A stretch of 59,695 nt of DNA. It comes from an uncultured Oxalobacter sp. (GTDB lineage: Bacteria > Pseudomonadota > Gammaproteobacteria > Burkholderiales > Burkholderiaceae_D). The notes beneath the pieces are model-generated. The model was not told where the DNA came from and ran no database searches. It saw only the letters and a program-made list of their open reading frames with translations. Both the position numbers and the translations under genes were made by a program. Positions 52,624 through 59,695 of this stretch are shown here, piece after piece (the first letter of the stretch is position 1; each line of letters starts with the position of its first letter). The stretch is taken from the NCBI GenBank assembly GCA_905202055.1, contig CAJKQK010000006.1:1-59695 (forward strand), given 5' to 3'.

Positions 52624-54963
52624 TCAAATTCTTTTCCCCACTTTTGCAAATGCTTCCGCCATGGCATTGTTTCCATTCTGCTTGTTCAGTCGCTCTTTTT
52701 TCCTGCCGGTCAGGCCGAAGTTCCGTCCTGCGCCGGTTTGGGGAAGATGTTCCACTTTATCCGCCAGATTCATCGTCAGGGCAATGCGGCGACGCTGGAG
52801 GTCGACTTCGACAACCTTGACTCTGACGACCTGACCAGTCCTGACGACCTGATGGGGGTCTTTCACAAATTTATCGGACAAGGCCGAAATATGGACAAGG
52901 CCATCCTGATGAACACCGATATCCACAAATGCGCCGAAAGCCGTCACATTGGTGACCACTCCTTCCAGTACCATATCCGGCCGAAGATCCTTCATCTCTT
53001 CTACCCCCTCTTTGAAGTGGGCACTCACAAATTCTGGACGGGGGTCTCTACCTGGCTTTTCCAGTTCTTTCAGAATATCGACGATAGTCGGAATTCCAAA
53101 ACGATCGCTCACATATTTTTCGGGTTTGACGGTTTTCAGCAAACTTGCATTGCCGATCACATTCCGAATATCGGTCTGACTGTCTGCGAGAATCTTTTCA
53201 ACCAGTTCATACGATTCCGGATGGACTGCCGAGGCATCAAGCGGATTCTCGCCGTCAGGAATTCTCAAAAAACCTGCCGCCAGTTCGAACGTCTTGTCAC
53301 CCAAACGGGGAATGGCCCGCAGATCGGCACGGCTGGCAAAGCGTCCGTTTTTGTTTCTGTACTGCACGATATTTTCCGCCACCGTTTCAGTCAATCCTGA
53401 CACACGTGTCAAAAGAGGAACGGATGCCGTATTGACATCGACACCGACGGCATTGACGCAATCCTCGACTGTCGCATCCAGTGATCTTGCCAGTTTTGTC
53501 TGGGCAACATCATGCTGATACTGGCCGACACCGATCGATTTCGGATCGATTTTGACCAATTCCGCCAACGGGTCCTGCAACCGGCGGGCAATCGATACGG
53601 CACCACGCAAGGACACGTCCATATCCGGCAATTCACGCGATGCATATTCGGAAGCGGAATAAACGGACGCACCGGCTTCCGAAACGACGATCTTGTCGAT
53701 TTTTTTGCCTTCGACCATTCGGAGAAGATCGGCAGCCAAGCGGTCTGTTTCACGTGAAGCAGTCCCGTTCCCGATAGCGATCAATTCAATGTCATATTTT
53801 TGCACCAGTCTGTAAAGCGTCTTGAGCGACCCATCCCAATCGTTTCTGGGCTGGTGGGGATAGACGGTCTCCGTATCCAGAACCTTCCCTGTCCTGTCGA
53901 CAACGGCAACTTTGACACCTGTACGAATACCAGGATCAAGTCCCAGCGTCACTTTAGGCCCCGCAGGCGCCGCCAGCAACAGGGCTTTCAGATTACGGGC
54001 AAAAACCGAAATGGCCTCCGCCTCGGCATTTTCCCTCAAACCGGTCATCAATTCGGTTTCCAGATGAGTTGACAGGCGGACACGCCATGCCCACCGCACA
54101 CATTCCAGTAACCATTTATCGGCTGGCCGGTTCTTGTTTGCGATATTGAAAGCTGCCGCTATTCTCAATTCGCAGGCATTGAAAGGATCATCCCATCTTG
54201 GGCGCTGTTCTTCTGAATCGAGCCTTATTTTCAGGTTCAGGATTTCTTCGCGCCGCCCTCTGAGCAGAGCGAGCAATCGGTGTGACGCAATAGTTTTGAT
54301 CGTTTCCTGATAATCGAAATAATCCGAAAAACGGATACCTTCCTGTTCTTTTCCTTCATTTACTTTCGCTTCGATGACACCATGCTCCTGAAGACAGGTT
54401 CTCAAGGCATTGATCACAGATGCCTCTTCCGAGAACTTTTCGATCAGAATCTGGCGTGCGCCATCCAGCGCTGCCTTGACATCGGCTACCCCCGGATTGT
54501 CTCCCTCTTCGGTACTGAAAGCGGGACGCAGGTATTTCGCCGCCTCGACTTCAGGGTCAAGTTCAGGGTTTTTCAGCAATGCCTCGGCAAGCGAATCCAG
54601 TCCGGCTTCCGCCGCCATTTTCGCCTTGGTTCTTCGTTTTGGCCGATAAGGAAGATAAATATCTTCCAGTTGCGATTTGTCCTGCGCTTCAGAAATGGCC
54701 TCAAGCAGAAGAGGGGTCATTTTTCCCTGATTCCGGATCGATTCAATAATGACTGAGCGACGCTGCTCGAGTTCGCGGAGATACACGAGTCGCTCCTGCA
54801 ACTGGCGCAGCTGTATATCATCGAGGCCACCGGTCGCTTCTTTGCGGTAACGCGCGATAAAAGGCACCGTCGCTCCTTCATCCATTAAGGCAATAGCCGC
54901 CTGAACCTGATGGACGGACACGGCCAGCTCACTGGCCAGACGCTGTTCAATTGATGCAAGCAT
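52624..54963 (-). CDS. tex: Tex-family S1 RNA-binding transcription accessory protein
   Basis: The 779-residue nucleic-acid-binding protein has an N-terminal Tex domain with DEGATVPFIARYRKEATGGL, a YqgF-like RNase H fold (VTLGLDPGIRTGVKVAVVD), a helix-hairpin-helix region (NKNGRFASRADLRAIPRLGDKTF) and a C-terminal S1 domain (VLEGVVTNVTAFGAFVDIGV). Tex is linked to transcription and stress tolerance. ATG 54963 gives the family N terminus MLASIEQRLASELAV; a GTG four codons upstream is possible. It is divergent from the helicase gene. Confidence 0.95.
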   Translation of the reverse strand: MLASIEQRLASELAVSVHQVQAAIALMDEGATVPFIARYRKEATGGLDDIQLRQLQERLVYLRELEQRRSVIIESIRNQGKMTPLLLEAISEAQDKSQLEDIYLPYRPKRRTKAKMAAEAGLDSLAEALLKNPELDPEVEAAKYLRPAFSTEEGDNPGVADVKAALDGARQILIEKFSEEASVINALRTCLQEHGVIEAKVNEGKEQEGIRFSDYFDYQETIKTIASHRLLALLRGRREEILNLKIRLDSEEQRPRWDDPFNACELRIAAAFNIANKNRPADKWLLECVRWAWRVRLSTHLETELMTGLRENAEAEAISVFARNLKALLLAAPAGPKVTLGLDPGIRTGVKVAVVDRTGKVLDTETVYPHQPRNDWDGSLKTLYRLVQKYDIELIAIGNGTASRETDRLAADLLRMVEGKKIDKIVVSEAGASVYSASEYASRELPDMDVSLRGAVSIARRLQDPLAELVKIDPKSIGVGQYQHDVAQTKLARSLDATVEDCVNAVGVDVNTASVPLLTRVSGLTETVAENIVQYRNKNGRFASRADLRAIPRLGDKTFELAAGFLRIPDGENPLDASAVHPESYELVEKILADSQTDIRNVIGNASLLKTVKPEKYVSDRFGIPTIVDILKELEKPGRDPRPEFVSAHFKEGVEEMKDLRPDMVLEGVVTNVTAFGAFVDIGVHQDGLVHISALSDKFVKDPHQVVRTGQVVRVKVVEVDLQRRRIALTMNLADKVEHLPQTGAGRNFGLTGRKKERLNKQNGNNAMAEAFAKVGKRI

Positions 54964-55088
54964 AACTGTCTTCACACTAAATAAAAACCGTGATGATACT
55001 CACTTCTGCCGGATTCGCCATATACGGTAACAAATTGGCAGCCTTTTATTCTGAAAAAACAGGCCTAAATCAATTGTTTTTACCGGAT

Positions 55089-55159
55089 AACCCTTTAAAT
55101 TAAAAAACTGTCCTGTTGAAATGGATCAGTTTCTTAACGAAAAAGGGTTCTTTTTTTTT
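55089..55159 (+). terminator. Strong terminator-like hairpin in the SNF2 leader
   Basis: AACCCTTT (55089-55096) pairs with AAAGGGTT (55142-55149), TTAA (55100-55103) with TTAA (55134-55137), and AAACTG (55105-55110) with CAGTTT (55127-55132). A run of nine T follows (55151-55159). On the plus strand this is a classic intrinsic terminator, yet no plus-strand gene precedes it since 51960. It may act as an attenuator for the helicase or as the end of a small RNA. Confidence 0.6.
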
Positions 55160-55222
55160 ATTTATAGAAGATAATGTACCTCTTGGGCAGAAGGTAAATG
55201 CGATTTTTGAGTGGCAATTGGT

Positions 55223-58200
55223 ATGATGAATTTCACGCTGAAAGACATTAAAAAACAGTTTGGGGAAAAGACGTACTCTCTCGGGATCGAATACGTCCAG
55301 AAAAAACGCGTCCAGCAGATCCAGCGTTCCGGTAACCTTATCCGCTCGCAGGTCAAGGATGCTTCCGGCCAGACCTATCAGCAAAATACTTTCATCAAAT
55401 CCACGACTGAAGGCATCCAGTTCCAGGGAACCTGTTCATGCCCCCTGATACTGAATTGCCAGCATGTGGCTGCCGTGATGATGACGATTGTCCAGAAGAA
55501 CAATATCGTCAATAAAAATAAAAATGCGACGACTGAAACACCCGTATCGAACTGGGTACAAAAACTGTATTCCACGATTTACCCGACATCGCCGGATGCT
55601 TCTGCCAAAACGGAATTATCGGAACCGTCACAACATCGCCTGCTTTTCATCCTGTCTCCTGATCAGTCCGACAAGCGTCTGTTTCTCAGTATCTGCAAAG
55701 TCCGTTTCAAACCGACAGGCGGCATTTCAACGATTGTGCCCATTACCGATATCGACAGCCTTCTGACAGAACGGCCCGTCTATTTTACAAAAGGCGATGA
55801 AGAACCAGTCCGGCTTTTCATCGCGATGCGGGCCGGTTCGAACCTTCCCGTTCCCGGTACAATCGAACCAAAGGGCGGCATTGGCGCCCGATTGTTGAAA
55901 ATACTGGTTTCCCAGAAACAGCTTTACTGGACAAACGCCTTGTCCGACATCGCAAAAGGACTTGTCTTTCCTTTAAAGGCCTCTCCCGCAAGAGAAGCAA
56001 AACTCGACTGGGTTGAATCGGGTTCTTCAATGAAATTACGGTGGCAGTTTGTGCCTTCGGCAGACAAGACCCGGAAATCTTCTTCGACAATCGACTACAT
56101 CCTGCCGACGGAACCCGCCTGGTATATGGAAAACCTGAGTTGCGGTGAGTTGATTCTGCCGTCCGACTTTCCTGTTTTTTCGATCAGCGAGATTCAGGAT
56201 CTGATCGCCCAGTCACCTGCCATATCGATAAAGGATAAAAAAACCGTCGCCCGGCTTCTGGCTGAAAAAGGTATTGAAGATATCGTTCCGCAACCGGAAC
56301 AACTTAAAGAAAACGTCCTTGAAAACATCACGCCACAACCGATTCTTCATCTGGGCAGCAAACCCCATTTCTACAGCGAAACGGAAGCCCCTGTCTGGTT
56401 CGATTATGCGCAGCTGAAATTCGATTATGACGGACAGATTGTGTTTCTCGACTCATCCCTGCCGATCATCCGGCAAGTCAGTGAAAATGAAATCGAGCGT
56501 ATCGTCCGTGACATGTCAGATGAGACGGCAACATTCGAATTGCTGAAGACATTCGGTTTCCATTCGGAAAACGGTTCTTCCACGCCACTGGCGACCATTC
56601 CCGGCGCCATCAGCATGGATTCTTCAACCGACTGGCTGCATTTCACACAGGATAAAATGCCGATGCTGGAAGCAAATGGCTGGAAAATCGAAAAATCGAC
56701 TGATTACCGTTACGATCTCCAAAACATCGAAAAGTGGTATGCCAGCATTACGGAAAACGACGAGGGTCTCGACAGGGACTGGTTCAATCTGGAATTGGGC
56801 ATTGTCGTCAATCACAGGCATTTTTCGATATTTCCATTGCTGCTTCCCCTTATCCAGAAATATCCGGATACGTTCGATTATAAAAAGCTGGATGAACAAC
56901 CCGATACCGACTCGGTACTGGCAACCCTGCCCAACAATAACAGGGTCGCCCTTCCATGGAAAATGATCCGGCCGATACTGCGAATTCTCGGAGAGCTTTA
57001 TTATCTGGACCAATCGAAACCGGCTATATCACTCCATCGTCTGGATTCGGCCCGTCTCGCCGAACTGGACAAGAACTTGCCCCTGCAATGGATCAATGGT
57101 TCGGCGTTGCTGGAAATGGGGAAAAAACTGCTCGCTTTCAATGGGGTCAAAATTGTCGAACCGCCAAAAACATTGAAAGCGACTTTGCGCGATTATCAGA
57201 CCGAAGGTCTTTCGTGGATGCAATTTTTACGCGAGTACCATCTGGCCGGCATTCTGGCCGATGATATGGGTCTTGGAAAAACGCTTCAGACCCTCTCCCA
57301 CATCCTTCTTGAAAAGGAAGCCGGGCGCCTGACAAAACCGGCGCTTATTGTTGCACCGACCAGCCTGATGAGTAACTGGCAGGATGAAGCAAAACGCTTC
57401 ACTCCTGACCTGAAAGTCCTCCTGCTACAGGGAAAAGAGAGAGCGAAGTATTTTGCCGAGATCGAAAACGCCGATATCGTCCTGACGACGTATGCCCTGT
57501 TGCCAAGGGATGAAGAAATTCTCCTGAAACATGAATTTCACCTGCTGATTCTCGATGAGTCCCAGTACATCAAGAATATCCGCTCGAAAGCGACTCAGAT
57601 CGCTTCCGTACTGAAAGCACACCACAAGCTGTGCCTGACCGGCACACCTCTTGAAAACCATCTGGGTGAACTGTGGTCACAGTTCCATTTCCTGTTGCCG
57701 GGCCTTTTGGGCAATGAAAAAACGTTCAACAGCGAATTCAGACATTCCATCGAAAGAAACGGCGATGAAGGCAAGCAGGAATTATTGAACCGGCGCATCA
57801 AGCCGTTCCTGTTGAGAAGAACGAAAGACAAGGTCGCCCGTGAATTGCCGATGAAAACGGAAATGGTTCGTTATGTCGAACTGACAAATGCACAACGGCA
57901 GACCTATGAGTCCGTCCGCGAACTGATGGATAAAAAGGTTCAGGAAGAAATCGCCAAACTGGGCATCGCACATTGCCAGATTCTTATTCTTGAAGCTCTT
58001 CTCAAACTGCGGCAGGTTTGCTGCGACCCTCGCCTTTTGAGAGGATCGGCCAAAAAAGCCAATACGTCTTCAGCCAAACTGAACGAACTGATGGAAATGC
58101 TGGATGAACTCCTTCTGGAAAAAAGGCATATCCTCGTTTTCTCGCAGTTCACGAGCATGCTGAGCCTTATCGAAGCCGAATTGAACAACAGAAACATTCC

Positions 58201-58603
58201 TTATGAAATCCTGACCGGAGACACGACAGACCGTGCCTCTGCCATACGCAATTTTCAGGAAGGGAAAGTCTCCGTTTTCCTGATCAGTCTGAAGGCGGGT
58301 GGTGTGGGCCTGAACCTGACTGCGGCTGATACCGTCATTCATTACGATCCGTGGTGGAACCCGGCCGTGGAAAATCAGGCAACAGACCGGGCATGGCGAA
58401 TCGGTCAGGACAAACCGGTCTTCGTTTACAAACTGATCGCAAAAGGGACACTGGAAGAAAAGATCCAGGAACTTCAACAGCGAAAAGCGGATCTTGCAAC
58501 GGCCATGCTGTCTTCCGGACAGGCCCAGCATGTCCAGATTACCCCCGAAGATCTTCAATCGATTTTCCGGCCTCTGGAAGAAGTCGATATGTCTGAAGAA
58601 TAG
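55223..58603 (+). CDS. SWIM-domain SNF2 family helicase
   Basis: The 1126-residue protein has an N-terminal SWIM zinc finger with C71-x-C73...C79-x-H81, a long middle region (about 150-620) of unclear fold, and a C-terminal SNF2 ATPase. In that ATPase the Walker A is ADDMGLGKTLQTL, motif II is LLILDESQYIKN (DESQ), motif V/VI is LKAGGVGLNLTAADTVIHYD and ATDRAWRIGQDKPVFVYKLI. It should translocate on duplex DNA; the biological role of bacterial members is not settled. Start alternatives are GTG 55211, ATG 55223 and ATG 55226. A terminator hairpin lies in the leader. Confidence 0.92.
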   Translation: MMNFTLKDIKKQFGEKTYSLGIEYVQKKRVQQIQRSGNLIRSQVKDASGQTYQQNTFIKSTTEGIQFQGTCSCPLILNCQHVAAVMMTIVQKNNIVNKNKNATTETPVSNWVQKLYSTIYPTSPDASAKTELSEPSQHRLLFILSPDQSDKRLFLSICKVRFKPTGGISTIVPITDIDSLLTERPVYFTKGDEEPVRLFIAMRAGSNLPVPGTIEPKGGIGARLLKILVSQKQLYWTNALSDIAKGLVFPLKASPAREAKLDWVESGSSMKLRWQFVPSADKTRKSSSTIDYILPTEPAWYMENLSCGELILPSDFPVFSISEIQDLIAQSPAISIKDKKTVARLLAEKGIEDIVPQPEQLKENVLENITPQPILHLGSKPHFYSETEAPVWFDYAQLKFDYDGQIVFLDSSLPIIRQVSENEIERIVRDMSDETATFELLKTFGFHSENGSSTPLATIPGAISMDSSTDWLHFTQDKMPMLEANGWKIEKSTDYRYDLQNIEKWYASITENDEGLDRDWFNLELGIVVNHRHFSIFPLLLPLIQKYPDTFDYKKLDEQPDTDSVLATLPNNNRVALPWKMIRPILRILGELYYLDQSKPAISLHRLDSARLAELDKNLPLQWINGSALLEMGKKLLAFNGVKIVEPPKTLKATLRDYQTEGLSWMQFLREYHLAGILADDMGLGKTLQTLSHILLEKEAGRLTKPALIVAPTSLMSNWQDEAKRFTPDLKVLLLQGKERAKYFAEIENADIVLTTYALLPRDEEILLKHEFHLLILDESQYIKNIRSKATQIASVLKAHHKLCLTGTPLENHLGELWSQFHFLLPGLLGNEKTFNSEFRHSIERNGDEGKQELLNRRIKPFLLRRTKDKVARELPMKTEMVRYVELTNAQRQTYESVRELMDKKVQEEIAKLGIAHCQILILEALLKLRQVCCDPRLLRGSAKKANTSSAKLNELMEMLDELLLEKRHILVFSQFTSMLSLIEAELNNRNIPYEILTGDTTDRASAIRNFQEGKVSVFLISLKAGGVGLNLTAADTVIHYDPWWNPAVENQATDRAWRIGQDKPVFVYKLIAKGTLEEKIQELQQRKADLATAMLSSGQAQHVQITPEDLQSIFRPLEEVDMSEE

Positions 58604-58612
58604 GCAAAGACA

Positions 58613-58650
58613 AACGCCTTGCCATTTTGAATGGCAAGGCGTTCTTTTTT
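58613..58650. terminator. Bidirectional terminator, helicase / dps
   Basis: AACGCCTTGCCATT (58613-58626) pairs perfectly with AATGGCAAGGCGTT (58630-58643) around a 3-nt loop. A T-run follows on the plus strand. The dps stop lies just beyond it. Confidence 0.9.
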
Positions 58651-58661
58651 ACTGGTGCAAA

Positions 58662-59186
58662 TTACTTTTTCTTGCGTTTTGCTGCCGCTGTAACCACCGG
58701 CGCACTGCCGCTTTCCAGCAGGCTTCTCAGCATCCAGGCATTCTTTTCATGAATCTGCAAACGCTGGGTCAACAGATCGAGCGTCGGCTGGTCATTGGCC
58801 TTGTCGGCAATTTCAAGCACTTCACGGGCGGTACGGGTTACCGTTTGGGACCCGATAATAACGTCACGGATCATGTCTTCTGCAGCAGGAACACCTTCCA
58901 CTTCCTTAATGGAGGATAGTTTTGCAAAATCTTTCATCGTGCCCGGTGCCGGAAAACCGAGCGAGCGGATACGTTCCGCGATTTCGTCCAGTGCATTCCA
59001 CAATTCGGTATATTGATCCATGAACATGACATGCAAGGTCTGGAACATGGGGCCGGTAACGTTCCAGTGATAGTTATGGGTCTTCAGGTACAGGAAAAAA
59101 CTGTCGGCCAGCATACGGGACAAACCGTTGCTGATGGCTTCTCTGTCTTTGTCACTGATTCCGATTTCAATTCCAGGGATATTCAT
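58662..59186 (-). CDS. dps: Dps-family ferritin-like DNA-protection protein
   Basis: The 174-residue four-helix protein forms dodecamers that oxidise and store iron and protect DNA. The ferroxidase residues are in YLKTHNYHWNVTGPMFQ and MDQYTELWNALDEIAERIR. The C terminus AAAKRKKK is lysine-rich, which could help DNA binding. A strong GGAGAAAG site precedes the ATG. In a predicted anaerobe it would guard against accidental oxygen exposure. Upstream lies an inverted element GTGAC-aa-GTCAC (59253-59264). Confidence 0.94.
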   Translation of the reverse strand: MNIPGIEIGISDKDREAISNGLSRMLADSFFLYLKTHNYHWNVTGPMFQTLHVMFMDQYTELWNALDEIAERIRSLGFPAPGTMKDFAKLSSIKEVEGVPAAEDMIRDVIIGSQTVTRTAREVLEIADKANDQPTLDLLTQRLQIHEKNAWMLRSLLESGSAPVVTAAAKRKKK

Positions 59187-59657
59187 TGTCTTTCTCCTTC
59201 GTTATCAGATTGATTTCCGGGAAATCACATTTTTTGGACTGAATTTATCATCGTGACAAGTCACTTCACTTGCTGAAGCAGCAATATCATTTTGATTTTG
59301 AAATATTGTAACGTTATTTCACAAATTGTTCTGTCCGACAACTTTTTTCAACTCGCTGGAAATCAGCTTTCCAGATTCTGCCGCCAAGCTCAAAAAATAA
59401 TAATAAATCATTGTTATCAACGGTTTAAACGAATTCAGCCACACGACAGGTTGAATATTCTATACCAGAGCCCACCCCCGCAAAAAATAATTTTCAAAAA
59501 AAATTTCATTTTTCTTTTCAATTAGCCAGTGAATTTACGAAAATTTACCGATTTTCACCTTATACTTATTCTTCATACATACAAATATTTGTTTTTCCAT
59601 CTAAAAGGCCATTAAAACCAGCCTGTTTGGTGACGACTTGTTTAAAAGGGAAAGAAC
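59187..59657. other. 471-bp AT-rich intergenic region
   Basis: No convincing gene is present. A short dyad GTGAC-aa-GTCAC (59253-59264) and a TTGCT/AGCAA hairpin (59270-59284) lie before dps. A TATACT (59561-59566) could be the -10 of the final gene, leaving a leader of about 85 nt. The A/T richness is clearly higher than in the coding parts of the window. Confidence 0.5.
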
Positions 59658-59695
59658 ATGAAAATTGCGATCATAGGAGCCGGAGCGATAGGAGG
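59658..59695 (+). CDS. Truncated gene with NAD(P)-binding N terminus (ketopantoate reductase-like)
   Basis: Only 12 codons are inside the window, reading MKIAIIGAGAIG. The GxGxxG dinucleotide-binding loop is complete. This start is typical of 2-dehydropantoate 2-reductase (PanE/ApbA), but other Rossmann dehydrogenases begin alike. AAAGGGAAAG precedes the ATG. The gene is cut by the window edge, not broken. Confidence 0.6.
   Translation, partial: MKIAIIGAGAIG

Noticed and set aside
52501..53400. 299-codon frame antisense to tex
   Set aside because: tex is complete and conserved; the antisense frame overlaps it and ubiX and has no recognisable domain.

Overview
The window reads as ordinary chromosome from a betaproteobacterium, most likely an anaerobic member of the Oxalobacteraceae such as Oxalobacter. 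This is inference from gene order and content, not from a marker gene. Supporting signs are the mlaFEDACB-ABC-murA-hisGDCBHAFIE order, the WaaC / SIS / YraN / RsmI neighbourhood, the nif3-sspA-sspB-tRNA-Thr order, and a base composition near one half G+C. I see no insertion sequence, prophage, CRISPR array or rRNA.

Layout. 1-2000: a small XRE regulator behind a palindromic operator-like site, an unknown 84-residue protein and a Sel1-repeat protein. 2100-3135: an LrgA/LrgB pair. 3155-8600: a metallo-beta-lactamase-fold hydrolase, a 58-residue protein, a GNAT acetyltransferase, tRNA nucleotidyltransferase and a lytic transglycosylase. 8600-13840: 5-formyl-THF cyclo-ligase, heptosyltransferase WaaC, a BON lipoprotein, a SIS isomerase with GmhA catalytic residues, YraN, RsmI and a flavodoxin-ferredoxin fusion. 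13896-15773: the K+ transporter Kup. 16001-32028: a 16 kb run on the plus strand holding ettA, the Mla lipid-transport genes, a two-gene ABC exporter, murA, the complete his pathway apart from hisZ and histidinol-phosphatase, and a HIT protein. 32074-35359: a DegS/DegQ-like protease, Nif3, SspA, SspB and tRNA-Thr. 35776-37302: an acetyl-CoA hydrolase-family CoA-transferase behind a long leader. 37403-39529: a PAS-GAF-GGDEF-EAL protein. 39829-47881: a complete kdpFABC-DE locus, including a 30-codon kdpF. 47924-52556: an NSS transporter, meso-DAP dehydrogenase, a small acidic protein, a PerM-type transporter and UbiX. 52624-59186: Tex, a SWIM/SNF2 helicase and Dps. The window ends 38 bases into a gene with a dinucleotide-binding N terminus.

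The genes serve mostly envelope upkeep (Mla, WaaC, GmhA, Slt, MurA, DAP dehydrogenase), histidine synthesis, potassium homeostasis (Kup and Kdp) and stress handling (SspA/B, Dps, Tex, protease). The strongest biological signal is what is missing. In aerobic relatives, as I recall them, tatABC lies between the HIT gene and the protease, and petABC (cytochrome bc1) lies between nif3 and sspA. Both are absent here from an otherwise intact block, which fits an anaerobe that has lost the bc1 complex and perhaps the export system its Rieske subunit needs.

I did not find a convincing new multi-gene system. The best undescribed candidates are non-coding: a 32-bp dyad before the XRE gene, a structured leader of about 190 nt before the CoA-transferase, and a strong terminator hairpin in the leader of the SNF2 helicase that has no plus-strand gene upstream. 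Gene products are assigned by recognition of sequence motifs only; no database search was run.
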